Virus record (IMG/VR): IMGVR_UViG_3300032132_000754
Location: 1-40,116 of that record
From: a virus
Direction: 5' to 3' (one strand)
Length of the DNA stretch: 40,116 nt
The notes under the pieces are model-generated. The model did not search any database. It saw nothing but the letters and a program-made list of their open reading frames with translations, and was not told where the DNA came from. The translations under genes were made by a program, and so were the position numbers. The stretch's first letter is position 1. Every line of letters begins with the position of its first letter. Positions 1 to 8,353 of this stretch are shown in pieces.

Positions 1-1518
1 TTAGAGGTTGCTGACGGTAACAACACCGTAGTAAAGACCACCGTCTTCGATGAGCTTCTTACCATAACGAGTCATGATGCCCTTGTTCGGGGTGAAGCTG
101 TTCGGATCTAGCACGGTTGGGGTGCTGAGAAGTGGAATGTACGGAGCGTAGAAGTAACCACTGTCTAGGACAGAGCTACCCTTGAAGCCCATGAGGATCT
201 TGCAGTTCGGGAACAGCGGATCCTTGTACAACTTAAGCTTGCCTTGGACTGTACCAGCGGTAGTGATACCGACGTCGATACCGTCTTGGGCTAGAGCATC
301 TGAACCACGGAAGTCGTTCAACTGCTCAAACTTGGACGCAATATCAGCACTGGTAACCATCCAGTTTGCAGGACCACGGAGGGTCAAGCGGTGGATGACG
401 TTTGCAACTTCAAGAGTCTTGTAGAGCAACGCGATGTTACGATCAGTGAAGTTAACGCTAGCACCTGCGCCAGTGGCGAAGTTGTGAGTAGCGCGAACTG
501 CGGCTGCGATGATGAGGTCGTTGATGATCTCTCGATCGATTTCCGCAACCATTTCGTCAGCCATTAGGTCGGTGAGAGTAGACTCTGCATCGATATTGTG
601 GACAGACTTAAGGTCTTGAGCAGCTTCAAGTGACCAAGAGGTCTTGAGCTTACGAGTGATAGCGGCAACAGAGTCACTATCAATGCTGAGGGTTACCTCA
701 GGCTGGAACGGGTTGTTTTCGAGGTCATACTCGTAGTCGACCCTAGCTACGGCACCAGCAGGAAGTGCGCCAGCGCTTAGAGCAACTGAAACAGTACCAG
801 AGGCGTGATCGAAACCGGTAGCAGTAGCGGTAGTCTCATTTACGACACAACCGGTGCAGTCACCGACGAGGATCAAGTCAGGATCGCCATTGCTGTCGAA
901 ACCAACCTGTAGGATTGGGGTAGGATCTTCACAACTATCAACATCTTCACGGAAGACGTTAACAACAACAGTACCAGCGAGAACTGGACGGTGTGCTAGT
1001 GTGCCACTGACTGACATGAGGTCACCGGCTACCTGGAGAGGCTCGCCCTTAACTTCTTGTGAGGTGTAGTACGGGTCTAGCGCCCAACCGTTCTGACGTG
1101 CGAACTGTTGACTGGTGTTCTGACGCATGATCTGTGTACCCGCGACAGTTTGGCCCTTAGAAAGAGCGTAACGGTATCGGATGTAGAAAATCAAGCTGGC
1201 AGGCTGACTCATTGGCTGAACACCAACAAGGTTATCAGCAATTAGCTTCGGATACGACTTACGAATAAGAGGTAGTGCGAAACGAGTGAAATCAGCGATG
1301 TCACCAGTTGTGGTTGCGTCTTCCAAAAGAAGACTACGATTTTTGGGATCCCAGCAGTTATACTGGTTCTCAAGGATGTTACTCATCAGACCATACTTGC
1401 CTGGGTGAACTTCCTTACATTTACGTAGTACGGGAGCCCATTTCTTAACAAGCATGTTTTTCTTACTCTCGCGAGCAAGCTTCTGTGATCTAAATTCTTC
1501 GGTAATTGTTTGTGTCAT
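1..1518 (-). CDS. gp23: Major capsid protein, T4 gp23-like
   Basis: 505 residues (T4 gp23 is 521); builds the hexamers of the head shell. Residues 76-115 carry the family signature after the propeptide: ADFTRFALPLIRKSYPKLIA followed by a VGVQPM segment, the counterpart of the T4 CGVQPM region. The N-terminal stretch NMLVKKWAPVLRK (21-33) resembles the T4 delta region. T4 gp23 is matured by gp21 cleavage after Glu65; here RSLLLE ends at Glu66 and is followed by DATT, so a cut after Glu66 is plausible (inference). The ATG has the ribosome site AGGAG, which overlaps the stop of the scaffold gene. It is the last gene of the portal-protease-scaffold-capsid run, in the T4 order. The stop codon TAA occupies bases 1-3, so the gene is complete. 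Confidence 0.93.
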   Translation of the reverse strand: MTQTITEEFRSQKLARESKKNMLVKKWAPVLRKCKEVHPGKYGLMSNILENQYNCWDPKNRSLLLEDATTTGDIADFTRFALPLIRKSYPKLIADNLVGVQPMSQPASLIFYIRYRYALSKGQTVAGTQIMRQNTSQQFARQNGWALDPYYTSQEVKGEPLQVAGDLMSVSGTLAHRPVLAGTVVVNVFREDVDSCEDPTPILQVGFDSNGDPDLILVGDCTGCVVNETTATATGFDHASGTVSVALSAGALPAGAVARVDYEYDLENNPFQPEVTLSIDSDSVAAITRKLKTSWSLEAAQDLKSVHNIDAESTLTDLMADEMVAEIDREIINDLIIAAAVRATHNFATGAGASVNFTDRNIALLYKTLEVANVIHRLTLRGPANWMVTSADIASKFEQLNDFRGSDALAQDGIDVGITTAGTVQGKLKLYKDPLFPNCKILMGFKGSSVLDSGYFYAPYIPLLSTPTVLDPNSFTPNKGIMTRYGKKLIEDGGLYYGVVTVSNL

Positions 1519-1529
1519 GACTTATACTC

Positions 1530-2270
1530 CTAGTCGTCCATTGACGCGGCGATGTTCGCGATTTGCGAATCACCTTTATTTGCAGATCTAACTTCAGACG
1601 ATGCTGGCGATTGCCTTGTCGTCTTGCTCTTGGCTGGTCGCTGACGGTTTTCTGCTAAACGACGCTTCTGAGGTTTACGCTCCTCATTTAATGGTTTACC
1701 CTTATTCCTCTTAGAACCTTGTGGTTTGGCTTTGCCTTTTCCTTTCCCTTCGGATAGGAGGTTTGCGGCTTTTGCCTTACCTTCAAGTAATCTGTTCTTC
1801 TGAAGAACTTTTAGGGCAACATCGTTAGCCGAATTGGCTTTGCGAACTGCCATGTCTCTCTCCTCTTGGAGAGATTTGAAAGCTTTAGTTAGTCTCCCGA
1901 TCTGCTTTTTCGCTGTCTGAAGTTCCCGACTGTTGCCACCTGCGTCCAATTGGACTCCCTCAAGTAATGCCCGTAGGCCCTTGAGTTTTGCGGTAGCTTC
2001 GGTTTCTTCTTGTAGACGCTGCTTTTCAGCTGCTCGTTCGATAACTTCCAATTTGGATTCAAGAAAAACTGAAACCTTCCGTGCTAAAACAGCTTTTTCC
2101 TTTTGGACTGCTTCTTTGCAGACTGTTTTAACCTTTGATAACTTGTTCTCAAAATCCCGCTCATATTGGGACTTAAGATCAGTGCCGAAACGGTTAAGTT
2201 CCTCACTAATCGCAGAAATGAGTTCGTCACTTCCGCCTAATTCTTTTAAGTAGTTCTTAAGTTTATCCAT
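1530..2270 (-). CDS. gp22: Prohead core scaffold protein, gp22-like
   Basis: 246 residues (T4 gp22 is 269). It is assigned mainly by position between the gp21-type protease and the capsid protein, and by composition: highly charged, with long predicted coiled-coil helices (about residues 20-165, rich in E, K, L, Q and A) and a very basic, low-complexity C-terminal tail (about 170-230) with many K, R, P and G. Scaffolds of this class form the prohead core and are destroyed by the prohead protease before packaging. The basic tail could bind the acidic protein encoded at 2998-6333 or the shell (inference). The start follows a 33-base gap holding an AAATATAG element; the ribosome site is a weak GGAG about 11 bases upstream. 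Sequence similarity to T4 gp22 is not obvious by eye. Confidence 0.7.
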   Translation of the reverse strand: MDKLKNYLKELGGSDELISAISEELNRFGTDLKSQYERDFENKLSKVKTVCKEAVQKEKAVLARKVSVFLESKLEVIERAAEKQRLQEETEATAKLKGLRALLEGVQLDAGGNSRELQTAKKQIGRLTKAFKSLQEERDMAVRKANSANDVALKVLQKNRLLEGKAKAANLLSEGKGKGKAKPQGSKRNKGKPLNEERKPQKRRLAENRQRPAKSKTTRQSPASSEVRSANKGDSQIANIAASMDD

Positions 2271-2293
2271 TGTAGATTATGCTCCACACATCT

Positions 2294-2301
2294 CTATATT
2301 T
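2294..2301 (-). promoter_or_regulatory. Late-promoter-like element AAATATAG before the scaffold gene
   Basis: In the transcription sense the gap reads TAA-ACAAATATAGAG, immediately after the protease stop codon. The element ends 23 bases before the scaffold ATG, a reasonable place for a T4-type late -10 box and a short leader. The same core recurs before the sigma, sheath and tube genes. Promoter function is inferred. Confidence 0.5.
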
Positions 2302-2303
2302 GT

Positions 2304-3005
2304 TTAAAAATTTTTCCCGGTTCGAAGTTTATCAAAAAAACCACGAATTTCATTTACAACTTGGCCTTCGTTAACAGCTTTCGCACTAATAATGCGTTTT
2401 TCCTGTAAACGATTTCGGTTTTCAACGACCGACATAAACGAACCATGTACGCTAGGCTCAGCAACCATATCAAAAGTGACAAAACCGTAACCAGGCATTA
2501 CCTGATAATATTCTTCACCTTCATAGATAGTTGTTTCCATGTCGCCAACACCACGGGAAGAAATGCCAATGTTGACACCGCTTTCGAGTAATGCATGCAA
2601 TTGTTGACCGAATTGTGTTTTTTCTAGAACTTCACATTCACCGAAGACGACATCGCCTTCCATCCACAACTTAGTAATAAGATGGGATACACGATCCAAG
2701 TGAATCTTAGCATCGGGCGGGTGATCGAATTCACCTAAAACCCGGCGTTCTTTAATGTCTTCTTGAAGATTCTCAACAGCATTGCGCAAAACATTGAGCG
2801 GATAAATCCGACCATTAGCGTTAGGACGATTAGCGCGTTGGAATTGTCCACCGATCCGAAGAACAGGAACTTTCTCACCACCAGCGCTTTCTACCATAAC
2901 ACGATCTGAACGCATGATCTTTAAAGGAAAAGTATCACACAACATAGATCGCGTACCGATATTACCGGTCATAGCAATTGAAGATCTATTAATTAGATTA
3001 CTCAT
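2304..3005 (-). CDS. gp21: Prohead maturation protease, gp21-like (peptidase family S80)
   Basis: 233 residues from the chosen start (T4 gp21 is 212). Serine protease that cleaves scaffold, core proteins and capsid N-termini inside the prohead. Visible motifs: NANGRIYP (about 62-69), GEFDHP with the likely catalytic His (about 91-96) and GISSRG with the likely catalytic Ser (about 147-152), then a GYGFVTFDMVAEPS segment typical of prohead proteases. The start at 3005 is preferred: GGAGAG lies 10 bases upstream and the ATG overlaps the end of the preceding gene by 8 bases (ATGAGTAA). An upstream in-frame ATG at 3029 would add 8 residues and lengthen the overlap to 32 bases; it cannot be excluded. 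Portal, core, protease, scaffold, capsid order matches T4. Confidence 0.9.
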   Translation of the reverse strand: MSNLINRSSIAMTGNIGTRSMLCDTFPLKIMRSDRVMVESAGGEKVPVLRIGGQFQRANRPNANGRIYPLNVLRNAVENLQEDIKERRVLGEFDHPPDAKIHLDRVSHLITKLWMEGDVVFGECEVLEKTQFGQQLHALLESGVNIGISSRGVGDMETTIYEGEEYYQVMPGYGFVTFDMVAEPSVHGSFMSVVENRNRLQEKRIISAKAVNEGQVVNEIRGFFDKLRTGKNF

Positions 3006-6000
3006 CTTCTGTTGGCTCTCCGACTTCATCAGCGCCCTCTGCTAAGCCTTCATCAGACTCTTCGTCATCTGAACTTAACGCATCATCTAACGCACCATCA
3101 AGGTCATCGTCTGATTCGTCATCAAGTCCTGGAGGAGGTGGGAGTGGACTGTCATCGGCTGGAGGGCCTGCTGGGCCTTCATCTCCTAAGCCACCATCGC
3201 CACCAAGATCACCACCTAATTCGTCGTCGCCCAGCCCAAGATCGTCGCCAAGTTCATCGTCGCCAAGACCTAAATCGTCTTGTAAGATGCGATCAACTGC
3301 GGCTGCTACACTATCGGGAGAACCGACAAATGCTGCTACTTTCTCTTCTGCTAGAGCGTCGCCTTTTTTGGTGCCTTCGGCACTCAATTGTGATTTTTCA
3401 TAGCCAGGCTTGTGGTACTTGCGACTTGGTCCCTTGTACTGAGCTTCGAATGGGTTTCCACCGTCGCCGTCGTCCTTGGGCTTATCGCCGTCGTCATCGT
3501 CCTTAGGCTTGTCATCATCGCCGTCATCGCCGTCATCGCTGTCGCCGCCATCACATTTGCCATTACAAATGAAGTTAGGTTTCTTGCAACTGCTGCAAGT
3601 TCCTTTCTTAGCTTCTTCACTTACTGGCTTGGATTTGCATTGGCATTTTTGGCTGCATTGGCAATCTGAATCTGCGCCGCATGCGCCTGCCTTAGGACAA
3701 CCACATTCGAGACCTTCCATTTCTGAAATCATCTCCGCGATACGTTGTGGGGTTAAGAAGTCGAATGATTCGGCAACTCCATCAGAGCCTTGGAGATCAC
3801 TCATATCTCCGCCCTTGGATGCAGCCTTTAGACCACCATCAGACTTTACTTTACCCTGGCCTTTAAGAGAATCAGTGCCTGTACTATCGCTCTCTACGCC
3901 TTCGCCGCCCTGGTCGTCACTCATATCGAGTCCGACTGCTGTTGGGCCGCCCTGTGCTTCGTAACTCTTAGCACCATTAGCGCCTTGGCCAGATGCCCCA
4001 TCGCCTTGAGTCAATGACTTAGGCTGAACACTGCCTTTACCTTTACCTTGATGGTCTGATCCCATGCTTAGTCCGACTGAACTGAAGCCGCCCTTTGCTA
4101 GAGCTGGATCACCACCTGAGACTGGGATTGTGCTTTCTGAAGCCTGAGCTGATTTAGAAGTTCCCTTGCGGCCATCAGTAGTACTGACGCCTTGCTTTTG
4201 GACTCCACCGCCGCCTTGTCTATCGTCCATGCGGGTCGAACCACCAGCGGAACCGCTGTTTGATCCTTCACCTGAACGTCCGTCAGAAGGTTTGGTTCCC
4301 TTCTTAACAACACCGCCGCCTCGTTGAGGTGCGTGCTGTCCGGCTGCTTCACCACCGGCACTACGTCCGTCGGATGTCTTAGCTGATTTGTCGGCAACGC
4401 CGCCCTCGCCACGTAGGTCATCCATTCGGAGACCGCTAGAATCTGACAATCCGCCAGATGCTTCCCATGGCTGTTCACCCTCAGAAACTAGACCACGATA
4501 TGTCTGGTCAATTCTGTCTTCAAGCGAAAGTTCTTTTGGTTGTTTCTTCGCGGCCAATGGCTTACCGTTAAGTGCTGCCATGACGCTTTCCAAGTATGGA
4601 TCGTTATCAGGATCAAGATCAGCTAGGACCTGGTCGCCTGTACGAACCATGCGTGAACGCATTTCTTCGAAATTTTCTCGTAGGGCGCTAGCACGTGGGC
4701 CAATTGCGATGCAACGCTTGACATAGCGTTCCATGTCGTCATAGCATTTGTTAAAGCCATCTTCTGCGAGATAGGTGTCGCCATTTACCTGCCAAGACTT
4801 AAGCTCCTCGTTAAGTTGAGTAGCATTCATCTTTTCGACTGCGGTAAGCTTGCCTTCAAATTGTGGGGGTACAGCGCCTGGAGCTTCCTCTTCTTCTGGA
4901 GGTCCAGCAGGAGGACCTTCTTCATCAGATGGAAGACCTTCTTCCTCTTCTTCACCCTCGTCGCCACCGACTTCAGGGAGGGGAACTAGGTCACCGTCGC
5001 CTTCTTCGCCATCTGGCTCTTCTTCACCTGGCATAGCATCGAATCCTTCAAGATCCTGGATACTATCGACTAATGAGTCGCTGATGCCAGCTAAGAGTTC
5101 CTCAGCTTGGAGAACTGCGTCAGTATCAACATCAACTCCGCTTAGACGCTCAACCAATTCGTTAAGCTCATCTAGGGAAGCAGAAACTTCTTCACCATCC
5201 TCATCTTCAAGATCAGGTAGGATAGAAGCGATAACTCGCAATGTAGTTCGGTATGCCTTGGCACGAGCTGTTTGGATATCCATTTCTTCGTTGAAGACTA
5301 GACCAAGGAATCGGTCATAATCTTTATTGAAGGTATCTGACTCGGCTAGGACAGTTGTATTTGTAAGAAGACCAGCGTGCTCAGCTTTTTGAGCCATCTT
5401 AGTCCACGCTTCGACGATCGAGCCGCGATTGACTTTAAGATTGGTCTTATAAAATAGAGTGGAAACATCTTTGGCCAATTCACTATTGAATTGGGCTCTG
5501 GTAGCTAGAGTGTTTTCAACTAGTTTACGTAGTTGTTTGTTTGTTAGCAGGCTAAACTCTTGTGCTTCTTTAAGGAATTTAGCTGAGATTCGGCAAGCAT
5601 CGCCAACTTTACCTTCGCAAACAAGAGCTGCGCATTCAAGGACTAGATCCTGGAAATTCTGGCTTTTATAAGCGTTTTCGGCAGCGTCACGCATTTTATG
5701 CGCAATTAAGCGACGTCGGGTGTATTCATTGATCGGGATGATGAATTTTTGCTGACTATCTGACAAAGTTCCACGAATGATACGACCTTTGTCCATTTCA
5801 ACGTTATCACGAACTGCTTCTGAAAACAACCGGATGATGTTGGCTTGGTGATCTTCTTGAACAATGCGAGATGAGACAGAAATGTGTCGTGCTTTTCCAT
5901 CGCGGAGAGTCATCCAACCATTAGTTGGGACTACTTTAGCGCGGAATCGTTGTGATTCAATCTTATTGAAGATTTTGTCTGCGGCGGTAAGCTTACTTTC

Positions 6001-6333
6001 GCATACGCTATCAACAAGATCACGAACATTTTTCTTGTATTGAGAAGCTTTATCTTCTTCAATTACGTTAACTGGACGAATGTTTTCTAATTGAACTCGT
6101 CCATGTGAAGCTTTTTTGATGTCGGCAAGATAGAAACGGTTCTTTTCGGTATCCTCGTACATCAAGGAATTAGCATCAAGAGCTGTTAGCCTTAATTGCT
6201 TGTTAGCAGTTTTCCCAAGTCTGGAAACCGCCTCCTCAAAAAACTTAATTTTAGCTGCTGCTCCGTTGTTGATATAACGAACGAATTTGCGAGCATCCAT
6301 TGAAATCGGATTTAAGTTAGAAGCATCGCTCAT
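2998..6333 (-). CDS. Giant acidic prohead-core candidate with repeats and a cysteine cluster
   Basis: 1111 residues, not recognised as a known family. It sits between portal and protease, where T4 has its small core proteins gp67 and gp68, so a core or internal head protein is the best positional guess. Layout: residues 1-370 look globular and mostly helical; 370-500 turn acidic with a Pro/Glu/Gly stretch; 505-620 are again helical; 630-860 are Gly/Ser/Asp-rich with about six degenerate copies of a GLxMxDxxGxxGV motif, some followed by (S/T)DGR; 877-927 hold 11 cysteines; 930-980 are Asp/Gly/Lys low complexity; 1018-1050 are DDELG-type tandem repeats, ending in an Asp/Glu tail. Start ATG follows GAGGG about 10 bases upstream. 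The T4 protease consensus (I/L)xE occurs several times (for example LKE-A, LAE-S, LAE-G), so processing is possible but unproven. Confidence 0.55.
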   Translation of the reverse strand: MSDASNLNPISMDARKFVRYINNGAAAKIKFFEEAVSRLGKTANKQLRLTALDANSLMYEDTEKNRFYLADIKKASHGRVQLENIRPVNVIEEDKASQYKKNVRDLVDSVCESKLTAADKIFNKIESQRFRAKVVPTNGWMTLRDGKARHISVSSRIVQEDHQANIIRLFSEAVRDNVEMDKGRIIRGTLSDSQQKFIIPINEYTRRRLIAHKMRDAAENAYKSQNFQDLVLECAALVCEGKVGDACRISAKFLKEAQEFSLLTNKQLRKLVENTLATRAQFNSELAKDVSTLFYKTNLKVNRGSIVEAWTKMAQKAEHAGLLTNTTVLAESDTFNKDYDRFLGLVFNEEMDIQTARAKAYRTTLRVIASILPDLEDEDGEEVSASLDELNELVERLSGVDVDTDAVLQAEELLAGISDSLVDSIQDLEGFDAMPGEEEPDGEEGDGDLVPLPEVGGDEGEEEEEGLPSDEEGPPAGPPEEEEAPGAVPPQFEGKLTAVEKMNATQLNEELKSWQVNGDTYLAEDGFNKCYDDMERYVKRCIAIGPRASALRENFEEMRSRMVRTGDQVLADLDPDNDPYLESVMAALNGKPLAAKKQPKELSLEDRIDQTYRGLVSEGEQPWEASGGLSDSSGLRMDDLRGEGGVADKSAKTSDGRSAGGEAAGQHAPQRGGGVVKKGTKPSDGRSGEGSNSGSAGGSTRMDDRQGGGGVQKQGVSTTDGRKGTSKSAQASESTIPVSGGDPALAKGGFSSVGLSMGSDHQGKGKGSVQPKSLTQGDGASGQGANGAKSYEAQGGPTAVGLDMSDDQGGEGVESDSTGTDSLKGQGKVKSDGGLKAASKGGDMSDLQGSDGVAESFDFLTPQRIAEMISEMEGLECGCPKAGACGADSDCQCSQKCQCKSKPVSEEAKKGTCSSCKKPNFICNGKCDGGDSDDGDDGDDDKPKDDDDGDKPKDDGDGGNPFEAQYKGPSRKYHKPGYEKSQLSAEGTKKGDALAEEKVAAFVGSPDSVAAAVDRILQDDLGLGDDELGDDLGLGDDELGGDLGGDGGLGDEGPAGPPADDSPLPPPPGLDDESDDDLDGALDDALSSDDEESDEGLAEGADEVGEPTEDE
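3178..3282. repeat. Tandem acidic codon repeats (DDLGLGDDELG type)
   Basis: Inside the giant gene, the protein reads DDLGLGDDELG twice in a row (about residues 1018-1040), then decays into GGDLGGDGGLGDEG. The DNA shows the matching imperfect tandem copies, suggesting recent expansion by slippage. It contributes an extremely acidic, flexible segment. Confidence 0.7.
3777..4440. repeat. Degenerate protein-level repeats, GLxMxDxxGxxGV ... DGR
   Basis: Within the giant gene, five copies have a Met at residues 637, 702, 757, 804 and 844; a sixth, near 672, lacks the Met but keeps GGGV and PSDGR. Examples: GLRMDDLRGEGGV, TRMDDRQGGGGV, GLDMSDDQGGEGV, GDMSDLQGSDGV. Spacing is 30-55 residues. The copies are diverged at DNA level, so the motif seems kept for function, perhaps as a linear binding motif (inference). 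Confidence 0.6.
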
Positions 6334-6381
6334 TTGAAATTATCCCTCATTAACTTTATTTTTGTCGTAGAGTGTGAAAGC

Positions 6382-6392
6382 GAATTTATAGG
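6382..6392 (-). promoter_or_regulatory. T4-late-like TATAAAT box upstream of the giant core gene
   Basis: The 86-base gap between portal and giant gene reads CCTATAAATTC in the transcription sense, seven of eight bases of the T4 late consensus TATAAATA. It ends 48 bases before the ATG at 6333. A second A/T-rich stretch, AAAAATAAAG, lies closer to the start. Function is inferred. Confidence 0.45.
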
Positions 6393-6419
6393 ATTTCGCC
6401 CACGTTACATTTGAATTGA

Positions 6420-8351
6420 CTAGACCCAACCCGCAGCCATCCTCGACGGAAGATCGTCGATCGTAACTTCTTCATCTGAGTCGTTGGTGTCCATTTCCAT
6501 ATTTTCGGTAAGTAGAATCCGCGCTCTAGCTTTGGCTTGGACGCGCTCGTCCTCTTCAATGATTGATTCGACCAATACGTCTGAATCATCATCTCCGCCA
6601 GTATTGCCAAGCCCATCAAGTTCACAGTTGTTTAATAAACTATTGTACCCGCTGACATACTCATGTATATTAGAAGAATTGAAATTATCATATAGTCCAC
6701 GGCTACGATGCGGCTTCTCTTCACGTATTACTTTAGGCACCTTAGCCTCTTGCTCATATCTGGCGTATTCTAATAAGACTTGTTTTTCTAAACCAGAATT
6801 ATAATCCTCTGGCATGCCACCAGGCATCTCGCCAGGCATTCCACCCATAGGAGGACCGCCAAGATCCAACGGCACCGGCTCGCCTGGTGGAAGAGCTTCT
6901 TCCTCGCCGCCCATCGGAGGTGGCATTCCTCCGCCCATTCCGCCACCCCCCATCGGATCTTCCATACCAGGCATAGCCTGTTGAGTTTTTTCCATCTCCT
7001 CGTCCATCTCTTCAATTTCATCGTCTGTCATATCAGTAAATCGACGTAGAATCCATTTCTTAGGGAAGTATTCAGTTGCACGGAGAGATTCGATAACATT
7101 AGCGCGTGACTGCCATGTCTCAATACGATATAACTCATCAATGGCTGATGAACTAGCCATGTGAATGTCGAAATCACGCATATCAGATTCTTGGAATCCG
7201 GCTAACGCAAGGTGTACAATAGCAATTTTCTTAAGGCCAATAGCAACCTCACGTTGGATCCATTGTACTTCTTTGGCGAAAACCGGATCAATAGCAGATA
7301 ATGGGCGCTCACTTGATGTGCTACCCTCTCCAAGACCAACCCACTCAAATGGGATCTTAAGAGCGGCAATCATCTTTTTCTTAAAATATTCGATATCCTT
7401 GATATCATCTAAATTCTCAGCGCCAGGCAACGTAGTAATAGTCGGACCAGTACCGTCTTGACGTTGCGGCAACCAGAAATCATCTTCTTGAATCAACGGG
7501 TGCCAACGCTCATTAACATCGCCAGAAGAGGGATCGAAAAATTGTTTTTTCTTAAATTGACGAGCGATATTTTCGATATATGCTTCAACTTCAGTAGTTG
7601 GAATGTTGCCAACTGGGATGGTGAAAACACGCTTCTCTGGTGCACGAGTGATACGATAGATCAGTGCAGCGTCTTCCATCAATCGGAGCTGCTTAAAGTG
7701 TTTTCTCGCACCGTCTAATAGAGATCGGCCATAAGGGTGATACACATTTTCATAAGAAGTAAGACGGAGGTGCATTACTTGCCATGGATGTAAGAAAACT
7801 GGTTCAGAAGTTAGTTGGTCTTGGAAGAAGAATCCAACCAAGTCGCCATATTTTGTTTCAATCCTAGTAAAATTATAAACATTCATGTGCTTGAAGTTGA
7901 TAATTCCGTTACGATTTTTAGATGGTACGATTTCGGCTGGGAAATCACCATATTTAATGAGATATCGGATTAATGGGCGTAGACGATTGTCAATCAACAA
8001 TGTCTCGTAGAATAGACGCTCTAATTCTTCCTTAACTCTCTTGCTCTTAGCCTTAATGGTAATAGCGTGTTTTAATTCAGGATCTAATAAGCTACATTCT
8101 GAGGCGTATAGATCCAAAGCCATCTGGATTTCGCCAATTTCACCCATCTGGTCGAAGTCTTTATATCGCTCCAATCTGTTGATTTGTAGATTGGTCTGCT
8201 CAAGAAGAACATTTTGTTGAGCGAAATTTAAAAACCTACCGCCTGAAGTAATTCTATCAAGGTTCGATTGGTCAATGAATAGACTATCGTTCCTATACAG
8301 ATTACTCTGCTTAAAGAACGCCGCTAGTCTATCGAATAATTGCCAGCTCAT
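6420..8351 (-). CDS. gp20: Portal protein, T4 gp20-like
   Basis: 643 residues (T4 gp20 is 524). Forms the dodecameric vertex ring through which DNA is packaged and to which the tail attaches. Diagnostic stretches: DAALIYRITRAPEKRVFTIP (about 227-246), then EDDFWLPQRQDG, ITTLPGAENLDDI and the YFKKKMIAALKIP helix (289-334), which follow T4 gp20 closely. The extra length is at the C-terminus: about residues 455-520 are a Met/Gly/Pro/Glu-rich low-complexity segment, followed by about 120 residues without a T4 counterpart that I can see. Good ribosome site AGGGG 6 bases before the ATG. The start lies 2 bases after the terminase stop, so translation is probably coupled. Confidence 0.93.
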   Translation of the reverse strand: MSWQLFDRLAAFFKQSNLYRNDSLFIDQSNLDRITSGGRFLNFAQQNVLLEQTNLQINRLERYKDFDQMGEIGEIQMALDLYASECSLLDPELKHAITIKAKSKRVKEELERLFYETLLIDNRLRPLIRYLIKYGDFPAEIVPSKNRNGIINFKHMNVYNFTRIETKYGDLVGFFFQDQLTSEPVFLHPWQVMHLRLTSYENVYHPYGRSLLDGARKHFKQLRLMEDAALIYRITRAPEKRVFTIPVGNIPTTEVEAYIENIARQFKKKQFFDPSSGDVNERWHPLIQEDDFWLPQRQDGTGPTITTLPGAENLDDIKDIEYFKKKMIAALKIPFEWVGLGEGSTSSERPLSAIDPVFAKEVQWIQREVAIGLKKIAIVHLALAGFQESDMRDFDIHMASSSAIDELYRIETWQSRANVIESLRATEYFPKKWILRRFTDMTDDEIEEMDEEMEKTQQAMPGMEDPMGGGGMGGGMPPPMGGEEEALPPGEPVPLDLGGPPMGGMPGEMPGGMPEDYNSGLEKQVLLEYARYEQEAKVPKVIREEKPHRSRGLYDNFNSSNIHEYVSGYNSLLNNCELDGLGNTGGDDDSDVLVESIIEEDERVQAKARARILLTENMEMDTNDSDEEVTIDDLPSRMAAGWV

Positions 8352-8353
8352 TA

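Noticed and set aside
3012-5320. Several long open frames on the plus strand opposite the giant core gene
   Set aside because: They mirror its Asp/Gly/Ser/Pro-rich codons, give low-complexity Ser/Pro/His/Arg products and lack ribosome sites; they are shadow frames.
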